A stretch of DNA of 5,390 nt, taken from positions 1 to 5,390 of the forward strand of contig CAIZGQ010000264.1 of NCBI GenBank assembly GCA_903932565.1, given 5' to 3'. The translations under genes and the position numbers were made by a program. The stretch is from an uncultured Hyphomicrobiales bacterium. Its GTDB lineage: Bacteria; Pseudomonadota; Alphaproteobacteria; Rhizobiales; Beijerinckiaceae. The notes beneath the pieces were generated by a model that had not been told where the DNA came from, ran no database searches, and worked only from the letters and a program-made list of their open reading frames with translations. This document shows positions 1 through 5,390 of this stretch, piece after piece (the first letter of the stretch is position 1; every line of letters starts with the position of its first letter).

Positions 1-985
1 CGATTTTGATCGGCCGAACTTTGCGCTGCTGCGCGATTTCGACTGGGGTGGTCTTTTTGGCATGGCGGCGTTTCTGGGCGCGCTGGAATACATGCTCGAA
101 GAAGGCCCGGCCAAGAATTGGTTTGAAGATGATCTGATTGTCATCGCCCTGCTGATCTCGCTCGTCGGAGCAAGCTTGTTCTTCTGGCGGGCCTTCACGG
201 CAAAGAGTCCGATCGTCGATTTGACGGCGTTTGGTGACCGCAACTTCTGGACGGGCTCAATTTTGTCGCTGGTGCTCGGCATTGGCCTGTATGGACTGAC
301 GTATCTTTATCCCGTGTTCCTCTCGCGGGTTCGTGGTTATTCCGCGCTGATGATCGGCGAGACCATGTTTGTCTCCGGCATCGCGATGTTTTTGACAGCC
401 CCGGTTGCAGGCTTTCTCAGCACGCGGCTTGATCTGCGCATCATGATTGCCATCGGCTTCACGGGCTCGGCCTGTGGCACGCTTGCGGCCTCTTACATCA
501 CAAAGGATTGGGATTTCTGGGAACTGATGATCCCGCAAATCCTGCGTGGCATCTCGCTCATGTTCTGCATTGTGCCCATCACATCGCTGGCCCTGGGCAC
601 GCTGGCGCCGCAGCAGCTGAAGAATGCCTCTGGCCTGTTCAACCTGACGCGTAATTTTGGCGGTGCCGTGGGTCTCGCCATCATCAACACGGTTATGAAT
701 GATCGGATGGATTTGCATTTGGCACGCCTTCACGAGGGCCTTGCCTGGGGCAAAACGGCCGCGGAGGAAACGCTGGCGAATTTGACGATGGCTTACGCAT
801 CCCGGGGGTCCGATGCCGCGCTGGCGGCAACCAAACGGCTGTCGCTGCTGGCGCGGCGCGAGGCCAGCGTGATGGCCATGTCGGACGTGTTCGTCATCTT
901 GAGCGTTTTATTTCTGACGCTGGTATCGATGACGCTTCTGATGCGCTCCCCGCGTAAGCTGGGACCCGAAGCGGCGGGCCACTAG
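1..985 (+). CDS. DHA2-family (EmrB/QacA-like) MFS multidrug efflux transporter, C-terminal part, 5' end outside the window
   Basis: This is an inner-membrane proton-driven drug exporter of the major facilitator superfamily. The frame is open from base 2, and the first ATG at 62 lies inside the conserved domain, so it is an internal Met and not the start. The 327 visible residues compare with about 510-530 for the family, so roughly 190 N-terminal residues are missing. Counting from the Met at 62, hydrophobic segments lie near residues 1-12, 25-45, 62-87, 92-119, 124-146, 152-178, 191-212 and 273-295. That is about eight helices, as expected for the back part of a 14-helix DHA2 protein. The stretch SGLFNLTRNFGGAVGLAIIN (residues 190-209) is the typical EmrB-type segment before the large penultimate loop. 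Such genes often follow an HlyD/EmrA adaptor gene, which would be upstream of the window. The substrate cannot be read from the sequence. The family call is firm. Confidence 0.9.
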   Translation, partial: DFDRPNFALLRDFDWGGLFGMAAFLGALEYMLEEGPAKNWFEDDLIVIALLISLVGASLFFWRAFTAKSPIVDLTAFGDRNFWTGSILSLVLGIGLYGLTYLYPVFLSRVRGYSALMIGETMFVSGIAMFLTAPVAGFLSTRLDLRIMIAIGFTGSACGTLAASYITKDWDFWELMIPQILRGISLMFCIVPITSLALGTLAPQQLKNASGLFNLTRNFGGAVGLAIINTVMNDRMDLHLARLHEGLAWGKTAAEETLANLTMAYASRGSDAALAATKRLSLLARREASVMAMSDVFVILSVLFLTLVSMTLLMRSPRKLGPEAAGH

Positions 986-995
986 CTCGACACCA

Positions 996-1005
996 CCCAC
1001 GTGGG
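996..1005. promoter_or_regulatory. perfect 10-bp palindrome CCCACGTGGG just after the transporter gene
   Basis: CCCACGTGGG is its own reverse complement and lies 11 bases after the transporter stop codon. It has no loop and no following T-run, so it is not a convincing intrinsic terminator. It could be a short protein-binding site or chance. The palindrome is certain; its function is unknown. Confidence 0.25.
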
Positions 1006-1068
1006 GCACGATCCCATCTACGAAGTATGATTCGAATGGCATTATTGGGTGCAGCGCACAATTTTTTC

Positions 1069-1104
1069 TTGCTGCACTGCAAAATGTGCAGCATAGTGTT
1101 GACA
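1069..1104 (+). promoter_or_regulatory. inverted repeat (operator-like) over a candidate promoter for the 1161 gene
   Basis: TGCTGCAC (1070-1077) and GTGCAGCA (1086-1093) form a perfect 8-bp inverted repeat around an 8-base A/T-rich spacer. A third copy of GTGCAGC lies at 1049-1055. A possible sigma-70 promoter is TTGCTG (1069-1074), 17 bases, CATAGT (1092-1097); if used, the repeat covers the -35 to -10 interval, a classic repressor position. A second possible -35, the consensus TTGACA at 1099-1104, directly follows the repeat but has no good -10 at 16-18 bases. The left arm with its next bases, CTGCACTGCA, also partly matches the CTGC-N3-GCAG pattern reported for the polyhydroxyalkanoate regulator PhaR; this is a weak resemblance only. 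The repeat is seen directly; the operator role is inferred. Confidence 0.45.
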
Positions 1105-1160
1105 CAAACTGCCTCCACATGCCTGTGCTCGACAGTGATGAATGATGAGGGGAAGAGCTC

Positions 1161-1508
1161 ATGGCTCCGTCCAGAAAGCCGACCCAGAAATCTGCAAAAG
1201 TTCGCCCGCCGGTCCGGGTGCGGCATGATCCGCCGACCCTTGAGGAAGCGGTGTTTGCGGCGCAGGGCTTGTCGGACGACCCCAACCAGCAGGTTGTGAT
1301 TGCAGCGCAGCTCATGTCCGTTCCAGTTGACGAGGTTCGCCCGCTGGTGCTCAAGGCACAGCGTTTGACGGCGTCTGGCTCGCGCATGGTCGTCACGGCT
1401 CCTCGCACCGGCACCGAGCGCACCGTTATTGTGGAGCGGACTCGCTCGATTCGTCCCCGTATTGCAGGTGCCTTGCCCGGCCGCACCGTTCGGCTGACCG
1501 GCGGCTGA
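1161..1508 (+). CDS. small conserved-looking basic protein of unknown function (115 aa)
   Basis: I cannot assign a function. The ATG at 1161 is preceded by a purine-rich Shine-Dalgarno sequence (AGGGGAAGAG, 1148-1157), which supports this start, and codons are GC-rich at third positions as in the neighbouring genes. The first 22 residues are rich in Lys, Arg and Pro. Residues about 25-65 (PPTLEEAVFAAQGLSDDPNQ onward) look like two or three amphipathic helices and resemble small proteins I recall from Hyphomicrobiales, though I cannot confirm this without a search. Residues 70-115 are rich in Thr, Val and Arg and look beta-like or disordered. There is no signal peptide or membrane segment, so it is probably cytoplasmic, and its net positive charge would allow nucleic-acid binding (speculation). 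It has its own upstream region with an inverted repeat and no close operon partner. A long minus-strand frame covers the same DNA but lacks family features. Confidence 0.7.
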   Translation: MAPSRKPTQKSAKVRPPVRVRHDPPTLEEAVFAAQGLSDDPNQQVVIAAQLMSVPVDEVRPLVLKAQRLTASGSRMVVTAPRTGTERTVIVERTRSIRPRIAGALPGRTVRLTGG

Positions 1509-1560
1509 GCTTTGTCTTCAGGCGTGCGGAAGGTGACAGTCGCCCGCTGCCTCGGCCAGC

Positions 1561-1588
1561 TTGACGCTCTCCCTGTGACTTCCTACGT
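1561..1588 (+). promoter_or_regulatory. candidate sigma-70 promoter of trxA
   Basis: TTGACG (1561-1566, preceded by C giving the alphaproteobacterial CTTGAC form) is followed after 16 bases by CTACGT (1583-1588), close to the alphaproteobacterial -10. A transcript would start near 1595 and have a leader of about 45 bases. This is the best promoter match in the window, but it rests on pattern alone. Confidence 0.5.
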
Positions 1589-1638
1589 CTAGTGCAACGC
1601 CCGGAACAATTCCGTGGGTAAGCTCAAGAGGCCTGAAC

Positions 1639-1959
<321 letters not shown>

Positions 1960-1979
1960 TCACGCTGCAGGACGATAAG

Positions 1980-2005
1980 AAGGGCCGCCCCGCGCGGCCC
2001 TTTTT
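1980..2005 (+). terminator. rho-independent terminator of trxA
   Basis: AAGGGCCGC (1980-1988) pairs perfectly with GCGGCCCTT (1994-2002) across a five-base loop, CCCGC, and the right arm runs into TTTTT (2001-2005). The GC-rich stem and T-run are textbook. It starts 20 bases after the trxA stop codon and ends 39 bases before the rdgB start, so it separates the two genes or weakens read-through into rdgB. Confidence 0.9.
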
Positions 2006-2030
2006 CATGAGCGCATGTTGTCAATTGTCC

Positions 2031-2036
2031 AGAGGA
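2031..2036 (+). promoter_or_regulatory. rdgB: ribosome-binding site that decides the rdgB start
   Basis: AGAGGA lies eight bases before the ATG at 2045. The alternative in-frame ATG at 2015 lies only 9 bases after the terminator T-run and has no Shine-Dalgarno sequence, so the ATG at 2045 is preferred. Confidence 0.7.
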
Positions 2037-2044
2037 TCCATGCC

Positions 2045-2674
2045 ATGGGCCGCAAACTCACCGGTCGGCTGATTGTCGCCACGCATAATCTCGGCAAGTT
2101 GCGCGAAATCCGCGAACTCGTCGCCCCGCACGGGGTCGATGCCGTGTCGGCAGGTGACCTTGGCCTGCCCGAGCCTGAGGAGACTGGCACGACGTTTCTC
2201 GCCAATGCCCGGTTGAAGGCGGAGGCTGCAGCGATGGCTGCCAAGCTTCCCGCGCTGGCGGATGATTCTGGAATTTGCGTCGCAGCACTCGACGGTGCGC
2301 CGGGGATTTATTCAGCCCGCTGGGGTGGCCCGAAAAAAGATTTCGCCGCAGCCATGGAAAAAATCGAGGCGGAATTGCGCGAGCGCGATTGCTTCGAGCC
2401 GCAGCAGCGTCGCGCGTGGTTTGTCTCCGCCCTGTCGCTCGTCTGGCCGGACGGCCATGTGGAAGAGATCGAAGGGCGCATTGACGGCACGCTTGTCTGG
2501 CCACCGCGCGGTGACAAGGGCTTTGGTTATGACCCGATGTTCCTGCCCGATGGCCACACCCGCACGTTCGGCGAGATGACGTCCGAGGAAAAGCATGGCA
2601 TCCCGGCCGACGGCTCGCAGGCCCTGTCCCATCGCGCCCGCGCCTTTCAGATTCTGGAAAAATCCTGCTTCTGA
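2045..2674 (+). CDS. rdgB: RdgB/HAM1-family dITP/XTP pyrophosphatase (non-canonical purine NTP pyrophosphatase)
   Basis: This cytoplasmic house-cleaning enzyme hydrolyses dITP, ITP and XTP to the monophosphate and pyrophosphate, keeping deaminated purines out of DNA and RNA. From the ATG at 2045 the protein has 209 residues, normal for the family. Visible family motifs are THNLGK (13-18, phosphate binding), [11 protein letters not shown] (41-51), ADDSG (72-76, with the Asp pair that holds the metal and catalyses), PGIYSARW (86-93), KGFGYDPMF (158-166, base recognition) and SHRARAF (195-201). Nothing essential is missing. A longer reading from 2015 adds ten residues, but it has no ribosome-binding site and begins almost at the trxA terminator. 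hemW follows after 86 bases on the same strand, a common alphaproteobacterial pairing. No promoter is evident in the 39 bases between the terminator and the gene, so transcription may depend on read-through. Confidence 0.95.
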   Translation: MGRKLTGRLIVATHNLGKLREIRELVAPHGVDAVSAGDLGLPEPEETGTTFLANARLKAEAAAMAAKLPALADDSGICVAALDGAPGIYSARWGGPKKDFAAAMEKIEAELRERDCFEPQQRRAWFVSALSLVWPDGHVEEIEGRIDGTLVWPPRGDKGFGYDPMFLPDGHTRTFGEMTSEEKHGIPADGSQALSHRARAFQILEKSCF

Positions 2675-2760
2675 GGCGCTGTTATCCTTGACCCTCGATA
2701 GCGCCGCGCGGTGGGTTCTTCGGTGTGGCTCTGGCCCCGGCATCATGGCATAAGCGCGCT

Positions 2761-3927
2761 ATGGCATCCCGGCATCCCCTTCCCGAACCCGGCTTCGGCG
2801 TCTACGTCCACTGGCCCTTCTGTCTGTCGAAGTGCCCGTATTGCGACTTCAACAGCCACGTCCGGCAAAAGCCGATCGACGAAGAGCGCTATGTTGATGC
2901 GTTCGTGACGGAGATTGCCCATCGCGCGGCGTTGGCACCGGGCCGGACGGTTGATTCGATTTTCTTTGGCGGGGGAACGCCTTCGCTGATGAAGCCGGAA
3001 ACCGTCGCAGCAATTTTGGAGGCCATCGGCCAGCACTGGACGGTTCGGCCCGGCGCAGAAATCACACTTGAAGCCAATCCCACAAGCGTCGAGGCAGGCC
3101 GGTTTCGTGGCTATCGCGCCGCTGGCGTGAACCGCGTGTCGCTGGGCGTTCAAGCGCTGAATGATCCCGATTTGAAAGCACTCGGCCGCATGCACTCCGC
3201 GGCTGAGGCCATGCAGGCGGTGGGCGTCGCATCTGCCATCTTTGATCGCTATTCCTTTGATCTCATTTACGCCCGCCCCAACCAGACGCCTGAGCAATGG
3301 CGGGCGGAACTCGCCGAAGGCCTGCGCCGCGCTGGGGGGCATCTGTCGCTGTATCAGTTGACCATCGAGCCCGACACGATGTTTGAGCGTATGCGCGATG
3401 CGGGCAAGCTGCAGACGCCGGACCCCGATACGTCCCGCGCACTTTGGGATGTGACACAGGAAGAAACCGCCAAGGCGGGCTTCCCGGCTTATGAGATTTC
3501 GAACCATGCCCGGCCGGGGCAGGAGAGCCTGCACAATCTGATTTACTGGCGTTACGGCGAATATGCGGGCATTGGCCCCGGCGCCCACGGCCGCCTGTTG
3601 ACCAAGCGGGGCCGACTTGCCCAATCGACGGAAAAGCATCCCGAAATGTGGATGACGGTTGTTGAGACCGAAGGTAACGGGCTGGTCGAAGATGAGGTTC
3701 TCTCATCTGCCGAGCAGGCGGACGAGTTCCTGCTGATGGGGCTCCGACTGAACGAGGGCATCGACCCGTTGCGATTCGAGGCTTTGTCCGGCACGCCGCT
3801 GGATCAGGAGCGTGTCTCGTCGCTCGTTGAGGAAGGGATGATCGAAATCACCCCCTACGGACGTTTGCGCGTCACGCAGGACGGGTTTCCGGTCCTCGAC
3901 GCCGTGGTCGCTGACCTCGCGTCCTAA
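2761..3927 (+). CDS. hemW: HemW-type radical SAM haem chaperone (formerly annotated as oxygen-independent coproporphyrinogen oxidase-like)
   Basis: HemW binds haem and a 4Fe-4S cluster and is thought to deliver haem to membrane respiratory enzymes; it is not a true coproporphyrinogen III dehydrogenase. From the ATG at 2761 the protein has 388 residues, typical of HemW. The radical-SAM cluster motif C-X3-C-X2-C is at Cys21, Cys25 and Cys28 in HWPFCLSKCPYCDFNSH. The residue after Cys28-Asp29 is Phe rather than the extra Cys of HemN. GGGTPS (70-75) binds SAM. The HemW signature HNxxYW is present as HNLIYW (258-263), followed by GIGPGAHG. The C-terminal winged-helix part around LLMGLRL is intact. 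A GTG at 2725 would add 12 residues (MALAPASWHKRA). Neither start has a clear Shine-Dalgarno sequence; I prefer 2761 because it leaves about a dozen residues before GFGVYVHW, as I recall for relatives. It is probably cotranscribed with rdgB. Confidence 0.95.
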   Translation: MASRHPLPEPGFGVYVHWPFCLSKCPYCDFNSHVRQKPIDEERYVDAFVTEIAHRAALAPGRTVDSIFFGGGTPSLMKPETVAAILEAIGQHWTVRPGAEITLEANPTSVEAGRFRGYRAAGVNRVSLGVQALNDPDLKALGRMHSAAEAMQAVGVASAIFDRYSFDLIYARPNQTPEQWRAELAEGLRRAGGHLSLYQLTIEPDTMFERMRDAGKLQTPDPDTSRALWDVTQEETAKAGFPAYEISNHARPGQESLHNLIYWRYGEYAGIGPGAHGRLLTKRGRLAQSTEKHPEMWMTVVETEGNGLVEDEVLSSAEQADEFLLMGLRLNEGIDPLRFEALSGTPLDQERVSSLVEEGMIEITPYGRLRVTQDGFPVLDAVVADLAS

Positions 3928-3937
3928 TGCGATGCGA

Positions 3938-5152
3938 TCAGGTGCCGCCAGCGCCAAAGCTCTTGGGGCTTGGGCTGGCCGTGCTGGTCGTGCCGGCATT
4001 GATCTCCAGAACCGACAGGCCGCGTTCGTTTTGCCCGTCGGCCCGGAAGCGGAAGACGCCGTCCGTGCCATTGAAGCCGGAGGGGGCTGTCAGCACACCT
4101 TCCGAGAAGCGCTGCGCACCTTGTGTTCGCGCAAGCGCCGCTGCGAGCGACACGGCATCATAAGCCAACGTTGCAACGCGGGTCGGATCGGACCCGTATT
4201 TGGCCCGATACCTCTGCGCAAAGGAATTGAAGCCAGCGTTTTCCGGTGAGGCAAACAAAGCCCCCTGCAGGGCTGGCAGTTTCAGCACGCGGGCGTCATT
4301 CCAAAGCCCTGTGCCGAGAATGGAAATCTTGCGGCCGTCGATCCCGGCACTTTGCAGCTGCGTGGCGATGGCCGGCATGCCATCAGCTGCTTCGGCGATG
4401 AACAACCCATCAATTTGCGCCAGGTTGGCAGCGATTTTCTGCACAGCAGCGCCCGATGCGCCCGGCTTGTAATGCTCGATCTGTTGCACACGAATGTTGT
4501 CGCGGGCTGCCACTGCCTGGAACTCGGCTTCCGCGACGCGGCCGTAATCGTTGTCCGGGATGAGGGCTGCGATTGATTTGCGCCCCTTGGACGCTGCGTA
4601 ATCCATGACGCGGTCGACATACCCCTCGACCAGGAATGACAGAAGATAGACTCCGCGCGTCGCCGTGCTGGTATCGGTCGAGAATGCAATGACGGGCTTG
4701 CCCGCACTGCGCGCCAGCCGCCCAACTTCGCGGACGTTCGGGGAGAACAAGGGGCCGACAATGAGTTCGGCACCTTCATTCAAGGCGAGCTGCGCAGCCG
4801 CCTGTGCGCCTGCCGGGGCAGATTGGTCGTCTTTGACGAGGAGAGAAATTGATTGGCTGCCAGCCTCGGAGACAGCGAGCTCGGCCGCGTTGCGCAGCGC
4901 CGTGCCCACCACGCTCGGCGTACCGCCGGGGCCGGTGAGGGGCAGAATGAGGCCAACGCGAACCGGGCCGGACCCGATCTGATTGGCATTGTTGCCATCA
5001 AGACCGGGCAGGGCCTGGGATTCAACACCAATGGTGGGGGCCCCAGACACATCTGGGATCGATGGCGATATGCTGCCGCTGGGGCCACAGCCTGCGAGCA
5101 GGCTTGCCAATCCCAACGTTCCGAGCAGTTTTGTCACGGACCGGTGCTTCAC
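3938..5152 (-). CDS. periplasmic-binding-fold lipoprotein, LppC/LpoA-like penicillin-binding protein activator
   Basis: This is a predicted lipoprotein, 404 residues from a GTG start at 5152. Residues 1-22 form a lipoprotein signal: MKHRSVTK, a hydrophobic core, then the lipobox LAGC with lipidated Cys22. A Gly/Ser/Pro-rich linker (23-62) leads to a type I periplasmic-binding fold (about 63-385, Peripla_BP_6-like). Visible marks are VRVGLILPLTGPGG (64-77), KDDQS (107-111), GPLFS (133-137), IPDNDYG (198-204), GTGLW (280-284) and YDAVSL (331-336). The tail is low-complexity Ser/Thr/Pro. Alphaproteobacterial relatives are named penicillin-binding protein activators by resemblance to LpoA, which stimulates PBP1A; no ligand or partner is proven by sequence. 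An amino-acid ABC substrate-binding protein is the alternative, but no transporter genes are adjacent. The frame extends to 5374, but that extension is Cys- and Trp-rich and precedes the signal peptide, so it is rejected. The gene converges on hemW with a 10-base gap. Confidence 0.88.
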   Translation of the reverse strand: MKHRSVTKLLGTLGLASLLAGCGPSGSISPSIPDVSGAPTIGVESQALPGLDGNNANQIGSGPVRVGLILPLTGPGGTPSVVGTALRNAAELAVSEAGSQSISLLVKDDQSAPAGAQAAAQLALNEGAELIVGPLFSPNVREVGRLARSAGKPVIAFSTDTSTATRGVYLLSFLVEGYVDRVMDYAASKGRKSIAALIPDNDYGRVAEAEFQAVAARDNIRVQQIEHYKPGASGAAVQKIAANLAQIDGLFIAEAADGMPAIATQLQSAGIDGRKISILGTGLWNDARVLKLPALQGALFASPENAGFNSFAQRYRAKYGSDPTRVATLAYDAVSLAAALARTQGAQRFSEGVLTAPSGFNGTDGVFRFRADGQNERGLSVLEINAGTTSTASPSPKSFGAGGT

Positions 5153-5318
5153 GAGAGGCGTCCTTGCAGGAAGCAAGCATCGTGAGCCGCCGTCAGACAT
5201 AATGGCAACCAGCTCGATCAAACCCACGACGCATCTCCAAACGCAATTCACTGGCCGACAAACCTTACTGCCGGGCCATTCATGCCTACACTGCACCAAA
5301 GAGGATAACATATTAACA
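5153..5318. other. divergent intergenic region upstream of the lipoprotein gene
   Basis: This stretch of about 165 bases lies between the lipoprotein start (minus) and a possible plus-strand gene start at 5319. It should carry promoters for both directions. The best -10-like element I see on the plus strand is CTACAC (5286-5291), with no good -35 in front. On the minus strand there is no convincing -35/-10 pair. The AT-rich patch at 5305-5320 includes a TAACA-tat-TAACA direct repeat. No terminator, RNA gene or transposon end is visible. Confidence 0.4.
5159..5164 (-). promoter_or_regulatory. ribosome-binding site supporting the GTG start of the lipoprotein gene
   Basis: On the minus strand AGGACG ends six bases before the GTG at 5152-5150, and its core AGGA (5164-5161) is eight bases away, which is ideal. 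Translation from here begins directly with the charged n-region of the lipoprotein signal peptide. Confidence 0.65.
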
Positions 5319-5390
5319 ATGATAGTCTTGCCCATGGGCGCCGCGTTGCATGATAGCCACGCTGTACGTCCCACGTCAGGCTTGCCACCC
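5319..5390 (+). CDS. possible 5' end of a divergent gene, perhaps rsmI (16S rRNA 2'-O-methyltransferase), cut by the window edge
   Basis: From the ATG at 5319 a frame stays open for 24 codons to the end of the window (MIVLPMGAALHDSHAVRPTS, then GLPP). A second in-frame ATG lies at 5334. AGAGGA (5300-5305) is 13 bases before the first ATG, rather far for a ribosome-binding site. In many alphaproteobacteria the gene divergent from the LppC-like lipoprotein is rsmI, whose conserved domain opens with PGLYVVATPIGNL-type sequence after a variable leader. The last visible residues, SGLPP, would fit that junction. No conserved domain residue is actually inside the window, so the call rests on gene order and one short junction. 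Another frame from an ATG at 5350 is also open to the edge. Confidence 0.35.
   Translation, partial: MIVLPMGAALHDSHAVRPTSGLPP

Noticed and set aside
1002..1016. Possible terminator of the transporter gene (TGGG/CCCA around 1002-1016)
   Set aside because: The stem is only four base pairs and no T-run follows.
1028..1042. ATTCGAAT segment resembling a tRNA T-loop, which might mark an attachment-site remnant
   Set aside because: No T-stem, acceptor stem or CCA is nearby and no integrase is present.
908..1486. A 192-codon open frame on the minus strand across the transporter end and the 1161 gene
   Set aside because: Its translation is rich in Arg, Thr, Ser and Cys without any recognisable fold, it overlaps two better-supported plus-strand genes, and GC-rich DNA gives such antisense frames often.
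2743..3639. A 298-codon open frame on the minus strand inside hemW
   Set aside because: It is antisense to the fully conserved HemW sequence, has Cys/Arg/His-rich low-information protein sequence, and no family motif.
5282..5308. Tiny plus-strand frame MPTLHQRG as a possible leader peptide before the gene at the edge
   Set aside because: It has eight codons, no ribosome-binding site and no associated attenuator hairpin; most likely chance.
5302..5310. DnaA-box-like TTATCCTCT on the minus strand in the AT-rich patch
   Set aside because: Two of nine positions differ from the consensus, and there is no cluster of further boxes, so it is not an origin signal.
5153..5374. N-terminal extension of the lipoprotein frame
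   Set aside because: The added 74 residues are Cys- and Trp-rich, precede a complete lipoprotein signal peptide, and have no convincing ribosome-binding site.

Overview
The window reads as ordinary chromosomal DNA from an alphaproteobacterium, most likely of the Hyphomicrobiales (Rhizobiales). The protein sequences suggest this: the HemW N-terminus with GFGVYVHWPFC, the RdgB sequence, the order rdgB-hemW facing a periplasmic-binding-type lipoprotein gene, and the GC-rich third codon positions. This assignment is by eye, not by a search. I see no insertion sequence, phage gene, CRISPR array, tRNA or rRNA.

Layout. Positions 1-985 (+) are the C-terminal two thirds of a DHA2/EmrB-type drug-efflux transporter whose start lies before the window. 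A 175-base gap follows; it holds a CCCACGTGGG palindrome and an 8-bp inverted repeat lying over a possible promoter. Next is a small basic protein of unknown function (1161-1508, +). A second gap carries a good candidate promoter for thioredoxin trxA (1639-1959, +), which ends in a strong intrinsic terminator (1980-2005). Only 39 bases later begins rdgB (2045-2674, +; house-cleaning dITP/XTP pyrophosphatase), followed by hemW (2761-3927, +; radical-SAM haem chaperone). Facing hemW, with only 10 bases between the stop codons, is a lipoprotein of the LppC/LpoA-like 'penicillin-binding protein activator' type (3938-5152, -). The last 240 bases are the divergent upstream region of that lipoprotein gene. 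They end in an open frame on the + strand (5319 to the window edge) that may be the N-terminus of rsmI, inferred from typical gene order.

The genes do not form one pathway. trxA (thiol redox), rdgB (nucleotide-pool cleaning), hemW (haem handling) and the lipoprotein (cell-wall synthesis support) are housekeeping genes. rdgB-hemW is a common alphaproteobacterial pair and the lipoprotein gene often lies beside it. The less usual points are trxA directly upstream of rdgB, the uncharacterised 115-residue protein with an operator-like element in front, and rdgB starting straight after a terminator with no visible promoter of its own. I did not find evidence for a novel multi-gene system here.
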